The notes under the pieces were generated by a model, which did not search any database, was not told the origin of the DNA, and was given only the letters and a program-made list of their open reading frames with translations. Below, one piece after another: positions 12,042-24,432 of a stretch of 64,000 nt of DNA (the first letter of the stretch is position 1; each line of letters opens with the position of its first letter). The position numbers were made by a program, and so were the translations under genes. Source of the DNA: Heliocybe sulcata (taxonomy: Eukaryota > Basidiomycota > Agaricomycetes > Gloeophyllales > Gloeophyllaceae); the NCBI GenBank assembly GCA_004369045.1, contig ML213515.1, forward strand, positions 560,401 to 624,400, written 5' to 3'.

Positions 12042-13021
12042 GGGTGGGTTGTGTACGTATACCCCTCCTCTGTCCTGCCCTTGATGTTTGTAACGTCTTT
12101 TTGTATGTACTGCCACGCGCGCACGTTGTTCGCGTTTGTACTGTATGTGTGTGTATACTAGTGACGATGTAGTGTAGAGCCTTTTGTTGTATTTATTGTA
12201 TTTGTGCTGTTCTTGAGCGGTGGGCTCTGTGTGCGGGAAGTGCAGCGATTCATGGAAGGAAGGTGGTGTGTCGTCCACAGTAGGGTTTTGGGCGTTTAGA
12301 GTGGTTTGAGCATGGCTTCGACGATTACAGAGTCATGATGAGTAGGTCGTGTTTGAGATTTTCTGGAATTCTGCCAGTTACAGTGGTCCTAGTGCGTGAG
12401 AGGAACCTGGCTGGGGATGTGGCATCGCTTCGTTCCGTGTGGCTCAAGGGACACGTGATGCCACCACCATCACGTGCGCCGCAATTCCTCGTGGGCACAG
12501 AAACGGAGCTGACCTATACTATCGGCATAGCGTAAGTATTTTGGGACTTGATCTGAAAACTCTGTCATGTAGAGATCGTCTGACTTTTCTCGCTCTCAGT
12601 GCAGAAGACACGTCCCCGTGGATGCTGCGGGAATACCTGCGTATTGAACATCTCCGTCTGGTCCAGTTATCCCCAATTGAGTCTCTTCTTTGATGCTCTG
12701 CGGTGAATATGTGCAGGGAGCGGTACGCTCGACAATCCTCTATCAATATTTCTGGACATTGGTCATCTCCAATGCAAGTTATCACGCTCATATGATGGTC
12801 CGCAGCACGTCTCGAACCGTGTAAGAATTAATAATACATCTGCTATCTCCGCGATCCGAAGCTCTGGCAGAAGGGGTTGGAAGACAAACGGAAAATTGGC
12901 TACGGTGCGAATGTGATCATGCTGGTACTTATCCCCATTTTCCTAATTCTGCTGCGGACAACAAGGTTCTGACTGCGGAGTGCTTCGTGCATCGACCTAA
13001 ATACCGCTTGCATTGCGGTAG
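12042..13021. other. intergenic, nothing recognised
   Basis: 3' flank of the phosphatase gene and 5' flank of the next gene. The open frames near 12335-12693 have no recognisable motif. No RNA gene or repeat was seen. Confidence 0.4.
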
Positions 13022-14536
13022 ATGAGCCCCAGGTTTTCGACTCTTCCGGGCGAAGAAATGTCGGCAGAAGAACATAACGCGTTGCTCGCTGTGCCCATGG
13101 CAGCAGATGTTGAGAGTTGCTCTGACGAGAGCGCTATCCACTGCGCACCTCCCGGCGAAGTGGGCGCCAGTCAATGCGAAACGTGCGTGTTGATACCGTT
13201 CCTCCCCATACTCGTACTCCTTAATATCGTCTATCGCAGCTCGTTCCCTTCAAGCCCCGGTTCACCCAAATATCCACCTCCTTATTTCTTCCTTTACGCC
13301 CTCCAATTCAGTCTTGGTATTCCGGCCGTAATCTTAGCGATCGTGCAGTCCGTCAACTGGTATGCTGGCCTGGAGCTGTACCTCCTCAATTGCATGGTCG
13401 ACTCGGTCATTATAGCCGAAGTAGGCATCAAGCTCCTCGTCATGGGCGATGTAAGGTCCTCCATTCATCTCCTTGTTCACCCACTCAATGAATCCAAACG
13501 GCCAGGATTTCTGGACTACTGCTTGGAACGTCCTAGACCTCTTCGTTGCTTTCCTCTGTGCCATGTCATTGCCAGCTATGTTCCTATCGCGGGGTGGTAC
13601 CATATTCGCTGCGACTGTTGGGATCATCATCCTGATACGCACCTCTCTCCGCATCCTCCGACTTCTGCCGGAGATAGTAGGTGCTCTCAGGAATATGCTG
13701 GCCGGCTCTGCGGTTGGCGCATTTGATAGGCCTCTGCGAGATCTGTTAAACCAGGCCTGTTATCCCGGAGCATATGCCTTGCTGTACTTGGCAATGGCAT
13801 CTCTATCGACGGCAGCGTTTGGCATGGGGGTGAGTTGGTGGTGGCAGGACCTGGCGTTCAACATTGTAGGCATTATTGTCAACTCGCTGGTGCTATGTGA
13901 GGTCGGGCTGCGTTTATTAGTGCTCAGAACGGTACGTCCAGTTCCACCTAGGTGTCGACTGCCTTTTCCCATCTGCTCTGTAGAGATTTTCCCACTCTGT
14001 ATGGAACTGCCTGGACGTTTCAATCTGTGTCTTCAGCATCGTCGGGGTGTCGAGATGCTTCCAGTCACCCATAGAGATGGATATTGCCTGCTTCTTCATT
14101 TTATTACGGAGCGCTCTTCAGCTGGTGCGCATCTCCGTACTCATGCGCCGGTGAGGACTTCTATCTACTTCCCTTGCACCGCGATACTCATCATTTTCAA
14201 AGGCGACACCGACCGCTGGACGCCGAGGAAATGTCCATAGAGTATGTCGAAGCCCATGATAGCCATTGGAGCCGGGGACCCAGAGTCAATCTCACTGAGA
14301 GCTGGGAAAATCTGCGAGCAAGGCTGGCCGGTATACGGAATTTGTTCTCTGCGCCCTCCAATCGGCACTACAGCCCAATTCGCCTCGAAGGCGACCGTCC
14401 CTTGGACCCCGACGCTGAAGTCACGCTCTTTGACGCGAGGAAGAGCGGGCAGTCGGATGTATCCGAGGAGAAAGGCAGGCTGCTTTCCGACGGTGCCCAG
14501 ACCAGTGAACTCGACATCGAGGCCGCCATGAATTGA
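13022..14536 (+). CDS. membrane protein with two voltage-sensor-like modules
   Basis: Likely exons are 13022-13182, 13240-13450, 13506-13931, 13984-14150 and 14203-14536, giving 432 residues. The first intron (57 bp) is a multiple of three and could be retained. Two four-helix modules follow each other, at about residues 65-190 and 200-322. Both contain EVGIKLLV / EVGLRLLV in helix 2 and FWTTAWNVLDLF / FSHSVWNCLDVS at the start of helix 3. The last helix of each has spaced arginines (RTSLRILRLL; LLRSALQLVRISVLMRRR), as in S4 voltage sensors. A phase-0 intron sits just before helix 3 in both modules, which supports an internal duplication. No pore loop or selectivity filter is visible. The C-terminal 110 residues look soluble and acidic. 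The resemblance to ion-transport domains is my reading; function is unknown. Confidence 0.7.
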
Positions 14537-14856
14537 TCCACGATGTCCTGTACTACTAAGCCTGCTTAGTCTTGTTTCGTCTCTATCTCTTGTTGGCCAG
14601 TTGTTGCACGACTCCTTTGCCAGGCAACTGCAGTCGTAAGGGTACCAGATGAGATTGGGTCCTGCATATGCCTTCCTTTGTAAATTCAATGCATTCTCGA
14701 GCGTGGTGGAAGTCAGATGTGGAAATTTACCGAGTACGTCTCTGTAACGTCGAAAATAAGATCTGTGGGGCCCATGGTCTCGCCCGGTACTTATCACAGT
14801 TGCTCCCTGGCACCCTCAAGGTCTTGCTTCACATTATCGAGACGAAACTACGTTGA
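14537..14856. other. 3'-to-3' intergenic spacer
   Basis: The spacer lies between two convergent genes. Nothing beyond presumed 3' untranslated sequence is visible. Confidence 0.4.
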
Positions 14857-16772
14857 TCATCGACGCTCCAGTATATATAGCTTGTCGCTTTGGACCATCG
14901 TGACGAGACCAAGCAGCCCGTCCAAACCTGCACCTTTCTTGAGCACGTCAAGATTCAGCTGCCAGCGGTCGAAGCTTGGGATACTGTCAACCAACGCCCA
15001 TGTGCGCTGCAAGTCAAAATCGGATGTTGACTCTGCAATGACGTGGGTGATGTGGGCGGAGGCAGTCAGGGCTTTCGCATCCAGACTTTCGGTTTTGTCG
15101 TAAGTCCAGTGGGAGGCATTAGGCACTCCTAGATAAGGAGGGTAGGGCGGCGCGTGTGCGTGGAGGAAGAGTGAGGCGCCGCTTTGCGCGGCTAAATTGG
15201 ATATGTGTACATGCACTGGGTAGGGCGTGAACATGACAGGTCGAGGGCCATATTGTACTGTGCGTACCATTGTCAGTCGAGGAGTATCGGTCATTGAACC
15301 TGGACAGAGCCACCCCTCCGGGGTAGTTCTCCATTGACGCATGAGTGTGAATGAATGTTACTGCGCAGTTTGCCGCTATCATCCCCATCACTGCGAGGAA
15401 GCAAAGCCTGCAGAAGAGGCTGCCCTTTCTCATTCCAGCCCTATTCCGGCAAAGTCAGCAACTCCACGAAGAAAAACAGTGGGAGACGAACAGCCATCTG
15501 GCGCCTCTAGCAGCCGCTATGTTGAACGCCGGGACGACATAGATAACGAACCGCCACTCTTTATGGCCAAGAGCACTTATTAGATTTATGAATACCACAG
15601 GGGCGAACAGAAGTTCACGAATCCGCCCGTCGGCAAGGGCGCCAATGATGGATAGAGGGTACGCCGATAACAGCAGCTTAGGAAGGAAGGAAGTGAAGTA
15701 TGCATGTGCCGGAGACACCTGGGAAGAGCGCGCGTGAAGTTAGAGACCTGTACGGACTGAAGGGACTTACACCCCATTCGGCACTCTTTCCTTCGTATAC
15801 ATTGAAGTACAGCCCCACCAGCTCGGGCCATAGCGGCCAGCGCTGCCAGAAGTATGAGTCCACGACCACAGTCAGAGCTACAGAGGTGTGTTAATGAGTA
15901 TAGGAACGGATAACTGTAAGAACGAACCAAGTGAGGTCAGGCCAGCAATGAGGCCGACCCTGAAAATACTTGTGAACCTGGTATATCCGGATGCAAGCGC
16001 TTGGAAAATTATAGGAACTAGCAGAAGAACGACCTCTGAACGCAATATGACAGCCGTGGATGTCAACAATCCGATGGCAAGATGCGTGTTTCGAGGAGAA
16101 GGCTTAGTAGAGTTCGGCGCCCGGCTGAGAAGCAGATAGGTTCCAAAATTGACTGTATCAACAAATGAGTTTTCACAGCGTCAGCTGCGTGCAAAGATAT
16201 ATGCGCTAACCTGGCATAAGGGCGAACATGTTTGGCAGAGTCCTTCCCATCCAGAAAGGCAGGTGAAACTGCGAGCAGGTGATGACGGCAAAGTATAAAC
16301 CTGTCAGGCGACCGAAACGCCGGGATACCGAGCGCCTGGTTAAACATAGCACTAGGGCATTTAGGGTCGCCAGCACCAGGCGCACTGAGACACAGTTGAA
16401 CAGGATAGTGACAAGGTGCGGCACATTGCGTACGAAGTATCTGGATATCCATTTTGGAAGAAACCCAGCCGGAAGTACTGGCTATACCGAGGAAGGGTTT
16501 TGATAGCCAAGCAAGAATGAGACTGCCGACAAAAGATCGAGGGACAGCTCCTGGAAAGATGAAATGATCATACTTGGGACTCGTCAATGTAAAAGACCAT
16601 ACGTCCAGAGCGATTGTGGGCCTACGTTGTTGAGCTTGTCGGGGGTAATACCATACATAAGAATGTCGTGTGTGGCATGGAGATTGAAGCTTTCTTCAAC
16701 TTTTGTGTAAGGAGATAGGACGGCATGTGTCCACGTGACCCCCAGGATAAGAATGTCTAGGGCAATGCTCAT
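14857..16772 (-). CDS. ALG12: ALG12 alpha-1,6-mannosyltransferase
   Basis: Eight exons: 16772-16626, 16572-16434, 16384-16211, 16152-15928, 15877-15771, 15718-15492, 15440-15268 and 15215-14857. They give 516 residues, the usual size. The GT22 family start [20 protein letters not shown] is followed by [31 protein letters not shown] and [16 protein letters not shown] are further conserved landmarks. ALG12 adds the eighth mannose in alpha-1,6 linkage to the lipid-linked Man7GlcNAc2 oligosaccharide, using dolichol-phosphate-mannose in the ER lumen. Many hydrophobic segments fit a multi-pass ER enzyme. The ATG at 16772 is chosen because the frame upstream of it has no ATG. All introns are 49-58 bp and all junctions keep phase, so the gene looks intact. 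Confidence 0.93.
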
Positions 16773-17365
16773 TTTCAGAGACAACCTTGAAGCCTGCTCA
16801 AAAGGACAGTCGGTTTATACGCTTTATGAATGGAGGGAACCGTAAGTACCACGCCGGAGTTGCACGATTTGGCCTTTATGTAGCTACTCCAAGGCAGATA
16901 CTCGGATTTTCTACTGCGACTGAAGATTGCGGAAGCAACACAGGTAGAATAGAGGGCTGCAAGCTCAGGCTCGTGAATTGCGGATAGTTGCTGACTGGCG
17001 ACTGGCAGTTATGGCAGTTAGACGCCCAAATCACGATGCGTGAGGCGTGGGAGCTGCAGTATTCGTCCGCTCAGAATAAGGTACTTTCATGGCCAATTCG
17101 TGGCCCTCAATTCGCGCATAACTGAGGCTACGAAACCCATTCTACCGTACAGTCACCTTCGGAACCCGTTGTTTCTTGGCGGAGCGCCTAAACCTTCCAC
17201 CTGACACCCCCATTTGGCGCCCAGATTTATCGAAAGAGCACACTGCTGTACTACACGTAGTGAACATCTGTACGAGCCAAGCGCGCCCTGTGCTCTTCCC
17301 GATTGTTCAAGCTGGATATGATAGGTAGTAAGAATGGATATTATTGGCGGTGCGACTGAGACCAC
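16773..17365. other. intergenic, nothing recognised
   Basis: 5' flank of ALG12 and 3' flank of the DUF6534-type copy. No motif-bearing frame is seen. Confidence 0.4.
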
Positions 17366-19037
17366 TCACGAAGTCAATGCTGAGTTAGAATACACTAGAC
17401 AATGCATTCAGAGTTGACGGAAGCGGAAGTATGCCATTGAATGACGCACCTTTCGAGCCGATAAAATACAACGAGAGAAATGCAAAATTCGTTGGATTGG
17501 AGACGGCGACGTACTGCTTACATGGTCACGAATAATACTTTACGGTAAAGGATGAAGAAGACACGTACAAGGTAAATGTATACTGCTGTCAAGAGACTAC
17601 TCATGATGTCAGTAGACATTCGAGTCTATAGCCAAGCAGTCCCTACCTTGTAGTCAGTCCTGAAGCGACGGTATATCATATTATTGTATTGATCAATGAT
17701 CTGAGTACGTGCTATTAGGATGGTCACTGACAGTAAACACTGAATGTAACGTACCTGGACGTGGACAACCCGGTGCCGCGGGCTCTATACAAATAATAAC
17801 ACATCGCGGCAGCAATTACAGTATCTATAACAACGTAGCACACCGCCGCAGTCAAATCAAGGATCTGGAAATAAGTCAGCGTATCAGAAAACGTGGACCT
17901 CTGGAAAGCAGATACAGAGAGGCCGGTGGGTACCTTGAGAATGGCAGAAGATCGGCCAATGTGCCAGGAAGCAAATGTCGGGTGGCGAAGGCTGTAATAC
18001 AATGAGTCCCATTATCGGTTAGAGGCTTGAATATTCTTACGCCTGGACGACATAGGCTATCTCAACTTGATGAGGATTGACGAAAACGTCGCTAGCTAAG
18101 GAACGCACCGGTGGAACAACCTAATACGCAATGTAAGTCTTATGGTGCAAACACACGTTCGGACTCACCAAATGCGAGCACAATGGGTGCAGACTGTTGG
18201 CCACTACCCTTAGCAAGGCACTGACTGAGGAGTTTACAGTGTGAACTCACGATCACGAATATCCAGTTTCTTCTGCTAACTGAGCGGAAACATCAGGGAG
18301 GCAGACATGTCGACCGCGGACTACCTACATCTTAATATCCGCAGGACGAAGAAGCTACCCGGAGATGATAGATAAATGAACGCGGGGGGGAATACGACGT
18401 ACCATTGAACGAGCGCTGCAACTGCTTGCTGTATAAAGAAACGTCAACTATATCCGAGCATCAGAGAAGGCCAAGATGTACCGTAGGTACAGTCTGCAAC
18501 TATCGCATCGTATTCTTATAATTACAGCCAAGAAGCGAAGGGCTTATGAGAGGCTTACTATAAGGCTCCTGAGTTGGTCCGTTCGAAGTAAGCCATCGTA
18601 TTACTGTGAATATTACGGGACTTACCGATGGGAGCGAGAATAACCGGAAGGGTCACCGTTGCACTTTACAACAAGATAGTACCAGAGGGCATCCAGTACG
18701 AAGCATTCTTGGAGAGTCTCGAACTGAAGAGGATTTTGTACAGAGCCCTAAGTGAGGCGAAGAAGAGGTGCTCACAAAGATCAGAGCAAGAACCTTTGAC
18801 AAACGCAGGTCAATACCCGGATAGCTATCACAACCAGGGACTCACAAAAGCTTTCATAGCCCAGCCGTCCTTATCGTTGTTCATCCAATATATCAATGTC
18901 TGTCCTAACGTTACGCCGTACATTCTATGCAAGCTCAGGCCCATTATGTAGCATCGGACAGGGCACTGTCTCGCTCACCCGGTTGAAATAATGGCTCCGA
19001 TGAGTGTTGTTCCCAGAGTAGTATCGATGACAGACAT
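17366..19037 (-). pseudogene. DUF6534-type membrane protein, copy 1, one in-frame stop
   Basis: Seventeen exons can be placed with all junctions in phase, matching the two other copies exon by exon. The start reads MSVIDTTLGTTLIGAI, followed by MYGVTLGQTLIYW, LDALWYYLVVKCNGDP, CFFVLRILRFSRRNWIFVI, VIDTVIAAAMCYYLY and NFAFLSLYFIGSK, and the end reads VYSNSALTS. These are the landmarks of the fungal seven-helix DUF6534 family. Exon 5 is only 10 bases (18568-18559) and exon 10 only 12 (18120-18109). Exon 14 contains TGA at 17678-17676, just before the conserved Tyr-Thr-Val, where copy 2 has Gly and copy 3 Lys. Everything else is open, so this is either a very young pseudogene, a polymorphism or a base error. 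Function of the family is unknown. Confidence 0.75.
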
Positions 19038-20359
19038 GGCGCTCGAGACTACCTTGACACTGGAGCAGGCGACAGGGATCCTAGCCTGCCGCAGCTTATA
19101 TCTTCTGAGTCTCCCCAAGTTAGAACGAGGATCCACGCTTCTGAAACCAGATGCTCCACACTGTGAAGATTGTTCGACAGGATGAATGATCATTCTGATT
19201 GCGACTCGTGAGACATGCGATGAAGAGCATACAGTACTTCCATTTGATGCTCATCAGACATGCTCTGAGTCAAGCATACAGCACCTCAATAGGCCGCAGT
19301 CAGTTCCACGCTGGCACTCGCTTGACCCACACGTTAAAAGGACGTACTATGATATATGAGTGCCGACTATGACAGTCCCCTCGTTGATATACACGCCCTG
19401 TCGCCAGTGCTACTCACTGTCAAGGAACCGTTGCACGCATGATCATGACAGTGCGAGCCATCACACTGCCTCAGCTAGTAATGAACTCTTTGCATACATT
19501 AGACACAACATCAACCTTTTCGTAGTGACATACCTCTCAAAGAGCTTTCCCGATGCCGCCGCCGGATGCAGGGTTAGGATATTCGAGTGGTTTTCTTATT
19601 TCCTCATAGGTCTCTGAGGACTGTCCGTAAATAGGCGATAGACAGTTCACGAGCAGAGAGTGCACAGGAGTGTTCTTCACTACTCGTGAGACCATGGCGC
19701 AGGTATCAGGAACGGACGGTCATAGATGTGTTCATGCTCCGTCTTGCCAGCGCTGCTCCCAATAGCACAGCCTGTGGAAAGTAGAACAATGAGAGCTGGC
19801 AACAAATAGGCTAAAGGAGCTGGTCCTGAGATGAACCACGACGAGGCTGAACATAGAATCAGGAACATACGCGGAGAACGCAACCAGGTAAGACTCCCGA
19901 AGAAAGGGTTGTAATAACATCATAGATACCCAATATGTTCATTTGCCAGGACAGAGACTGACATGCACATATCTCTCGACGAGGTAGCTCTGCAGCGAAC
20001 CTCTTTACTGAGCATCCGTCGCCTCCGGCCTACGGTTATTTGTTCATACTGACCAACTGGCGCAGGCTGCTTGGCTTCAATACACAGCCCTGAGACCGCC
20101 CTCAATGCAGCTCAGATCATCAGGCCTCAGGATTTGCTGTATAGAAATCGAACTCGGGTGAAGCCCTACCAAGGCCCTCGTTGAGTGCATCGGCATCGGA
20201 CATTTATGCCGGAAGCCACAGGATAGGTCCAGGGCCAGTACCCGAGGTCTCCGGAATCTCACGCTCTCGACCTGAAGCTTGTTGATGATCCATATTCCAC
20301 TGCTACAGACTACGAGGCCGCAGCTCGGGCGGTGTAGAATCCTTTACGGGAACACCACC
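19038..20359. other. intergenic, unassigned
   Basis: The minus strand between about 19920 and 19700 has a hydrophobic open stretch (WFISGPAPLAYLLPALIVLL) that could be an exon of an unrecognised membrane protein. I could not find a start or consistent neighbours for it. The rest shows nothing. Confidence 0.35.
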
Positions 20360-23300
20360 ATGGTGTGCGCTTTCGGGACGACTTCTGCGGTGTTGGCAGC
20401 TTTACTGTTGATCCAGCTCCCTGCATCGGTTAATGCTCGACGAAATGATTCGTCGAGAAGGATCATGTCAAGTTATGATCTCTCGGTGAGTATCACATTT
20501 AAAGCGGTTCGAAGCCTGATATCTCACTGCGGATGCAGCCGTTCTCAGTAGCCACTGCTGGTGAGCGTTCTCCTTTGCTATCAGAGTCCACGCTCGAGCT
20601 TTGTCTACAGAGAAATGTCCACCTTGCTTCAATTGCCTGCTTCCGGCGTTCACGTGCGGCCAGTACGGCCAGTGCGACGAGTACAACGGACAATGCCAGT
20701 GTCCTCCCGGGTGGGGTGGTATAGACTGTCTTATTCCTCGTGCGTTCTTATGCTCGGTCAGACTGTTACGGGAGCTCATGACGTTCGTGCGACAGAATGC
20801 GATTCATTAGCAGATGGTGAACAACGGAGACTTAGGGAGGACGGCAAGGAGTGTGAATGCAAGGACGGCTGGGAAGGGATCAATTGCAATGGTGAGCAAC
20901 TCGCTGTAACCTTCGGGCATGTGGGACTGAACTCCTCCAGTATGTAAGACCGATGCTGCTTGCGCGGGTTTCCCTCTGTTCGGGCAGCCGTCGTCATTGG
21001 AGGCAGGTGCCTCAAATATGACGTGCTACAAGGCAGGCGAGACGGTCTTCAGCAACCATCAAATGTGTAATGTCACCAGTGCGTCTCCTGGAACTGTGTC
21101 TCCTGCGCAGCTCGTTCTCACTCTTGTGATTCACAAGACCGTAAAATCCTTGACATGTTACCGGACCGCCCTCCTCAGGTTACCTTCGCCTGCGACAAGC
21201 CCTCCGCAACTTGTGATTTCCAGTTCTGGACCGCCCAAGTTGAATCGTTCTACTGCTCGCTTGATACCTGTACATCCAAAATAGACGCCGGGTATGATGC
21301 GAATGTCACGTCGTATGCCTGCGAGCACATCAAGTGCAGCTGTGTCCCCGGCCGGTTTATTTGCGGAGAAGACGGCAGTGTCGGTGAGTTGGGACCTTGC
21401 CTGTCGATCGCTGCACCTCTCTCAAAAGCTATTTGTAGACATCGGTGACTTCCTCACGGAAGAGATACGCGGGCCTGCTATGTTCTCGTGCACGTCTGGA
21501 AAAGGATGCAAGTTCGAAGAGCCAGCCATGAATCAATTGATCAATGATATATTTGGAGACGGGTATATCACCCTTGAGTGCGAAGGCGGAGAATGCTTGC
21601 ATTATTCTCAGGTTCCTGGCTACGTTGTGAGTATCCAAAACCAACGTCCGACCCATGTGCATCTCACGATTCCCGATCCAGCGCCCGCCCAAGCCGGATA
21701 ACACGCGATGGGTCGCTCTGAGTGCTGCTGGTGCAGGCCTGATCGTCATCTCATCAGTTGCTAGTAAGTCGAGTAAGTTGGAGTGGTCGACGCACTTCTA
21801 AGTAATATTCCATAGTTTTGTGGTATGTCGGGCGTGCCCGATCGGGCGGCGACTTTGGCAAGATTCGCTTGCCTCAAGACGAACAAGCCAAACTGATGGC
21901 GGACCATGTCCCTGCATCCCTGCACTTTTCCAATATCACTTACACACTCGGCAACCGCACGATTCTCGACGGGATCACCGGGTGCGTCAAGCCGGGCCAG
22001 GTCATGGCGATTATGGGGGCATCAGGCGCCGGAAAATCTACCTTCCTCGACATTCTCGCGCGCAAGACGAAAAGAGGCAATGTCGGCGGGTCCACACTTG
22101 TGAATGGAAGGCAGGTGGGCGATGAGGAGTTCAAGAAGGTAGTGGGGTTCGTGGACCAGGAAGACTGTCTGATGCCGACACTGACGGTATATGAAACGGT
22201 GCTGTATTCCGCGCTGTTGAGGTTGCCCAGGGAGATGGGGATTGAGGCGAAGAAGTTTAGGACGTTGGAGACTATGAATGAGTTGGGGATTCTAGGGATT
22301 AGGGACATGCGGATTGGGGATTCAGGACACCGCTCTATCTCTGGTGGTGAGAAGCGCCGGGTCTCCATCGCCTGTGAATTGGTAACTAGCCCTTCAATTT
22401 TGTTCCTTGATGAACCAACAAGCGGTGAGCATCGACGTTATACCTCATATAGCGCTTGCTCAGCCGTCACCTCTCCAAGGTCTCGACGCCTACAACGCCT
22501 TTAATGTCATCGACAGCCTTGTTTCCTTGGCACGTGACTACAATCGCACTGCCGTTTTCACCATCCACCAGCCTCGCAGTAATATTGTCGCGCTGTTTGA
22601 TCAGCTTGTGCTTCTCGCGCAAGGTAAGACTGTATACTCGGGCGAGTATGCAAAGTGCCAGGAATATTTCGAGTCTATTGGGTATCCTTGCCCTCCTGGA
22701 TTCAACATCGCCGATTTCTTGAGTGAGTGTGTTGTATTCCGAGCAGCACTTCATGACTAATGTATGTGTGCAGTCGATTTGACGATGCAGGCGAGTATCG
22801 AATCTCGCAGTACTGCCAGTCCTTCAGCCGAGCTCTCCTCAACCGAAGACGATGCCAACCTGCGAGATGAGGAACGTGGCTTAGGTCGTCCCTCCGTTCC
22901 TTTATCGGTTAGGTCGTCGAACGGCGGTCGGTCGTCGACTGTGGTAGAAGATGAGACTGAGCTGCAGACTCGGCCGAATACGGCTACGAGCATTGCCTCC
23001 TCGATTCGGAAGCGCACCTCGCAGCTCCTCGACTCGGTCACGTCCGGAGGGCACAAGACGGATGCGCCTATGTCTGCGCGGCTGAAAGAGCTTGTGGATG
23101 CATACGCGAGTAGTGATGTTGCGAGGGCTGTGAGGGATGAGGTTGGGTCCGTAGGGGGTGAGCGGGGTGAAGGGGAGTTGCCGGATGTGGCTGTTGAGGG
23201 CGAGTTGTTGAAGGGGCGAAGAAGAGCGAGTTGGGGAACGCAGTTTAGGATTCTGAGTGGCAGGGCGTTCAAGAATCTGTATCGAGATCCAGCATTGCTT

Positions 23301-24432
23301 GGGGCGCAGTATCTGTCGTCGATCGCTTTGGCATGTGAGTGTGGTTCGTTCTGCTTGCGGTTGGAGTTGGCTGATGATGTGTAGTGTTCTGTGGTCTCTT
23401 CTACCATAACGTGACGTGAGCGTCTTTTCGATCTTTGGCTTTGTGTTGTAGCTCAGATTGAGTTTAGGAACGATATCGGCGGTTTCCAGAACAGATTAGG
23501 CATATTCTTCTTTACGCTGGCCTTGTTTGGATTCTCGTGCCTTTCAAGTCTGAGCTTGTTCGCTAATGAGCGGTTGCTCTTCATGCGGGAAAGGTGAGTC
23601 GTGCATGCGTTTTGCGATCGGATAGCCTCGCTAACTATACTACAGAGCGAACGGATACTACTCCGCTTTCACCTACTTCTCGTCCAAGGTGACTTATCTC
23701 TGAGGGATTTTCCTTCTCTGCTCTAACCTGGACGTCTTTAGCTTCTGTTTGAGATCATTCCGCTGAGAGTGGTACCCCCGCTTTTGTTCGGCGGCATTGT
23801 CTACGGTCTTGTCGGCTTGGTTCCCAGCGTCGCAGCATTCTGGAAGTTTATGCTTACGTTGGTCCTATTCAACTTGACCACGGCCACTGTCATTTTGCTA
23901 CTTTCGGTCGCCTTCGAGAACACCGGTGTTGCGAGCTTAGCCGGGACGTTAGTGATCTTATTCAAGTAGGTGTTTCCATGATGAATTTGGGATGATTAAG
24001 CCTGACGGCGTCTCTAGCTTGCTCTTCACTGGGCTATTGATCAACAGGGAGAGCGTGCCCAAGGCGTTCCAGTGGCTACATACGATCTCGTTCTTCCATG
24101 CCGCTTTTGAAGCGCTCGCCGTCAACGAGCTTCGTTACCTCCAGTTGAAGGAGTACAAGGTACGTCACTTCTGATCTGGGGCCCTGAGCACTACTGATTG
24201 ATCTTCCCGGAATAGTACGGCGTGGAGCTGGATGTCCCTGCCGCTACTATCCTCTCCGTCTTTGGATTACGAGCCCAGGTAAGTTTAGCTTTGCAGCTGT
24301 TATCAGTGCCTGCTGATATATCTGCTGCAGTCCTTCTGGTGGCCGAACATCTCGCTCTTGGGAATCTTCATCGGTGTCTTCACAGTTGCAAGCTATATCA
24401 TACTACATCTATACGTCAAGGAAAGGCGGTAG
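20360..24432 (+). CDS. ADP1: ADP1-type ABC transporter (ABCG half-size with EGF-like region)
   Basis: Eighteen exons from ATG at 20360 (context CACCACCATGG) to TAG at 24430-24432 encode about 1056 residues, close to yeast Adp1. Exons include 20360-20485, a 22-base microexon 20539-20560, 20611-20739, 20796-20891, 20941-21078, 21138-21383, 21439-21626, 21816-22424, 22480-22722, 22774-23334 and 24331-24432. A signal peptide ([17 protein letters not shown]) precedes a cysteine-rich EGF-like region ([25 protein letters not shown]). Then come one membrane helix near [14 protein letters not shown], and the nucleotide-binding domain with Walker A GASGAGKS, signature ISGGEKRR, Walker [11 protein letters not shown] and H-loop TIHQPR. 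A long acidic/Ser linker leads to an ABC-2 type membrane domain ending FYVKERR-like (LYVKERR). The substrate is unknown for the family. Junctions are all in phase; the gene looks intact. Confidence 0.92.

Noticed and set aside
11103-12278. 391-codon minus-strand open frame
   Set aside because: It runs antisense to the catalytic exons of the phosphatase gene, crosses its introns and has no recognisable domain.
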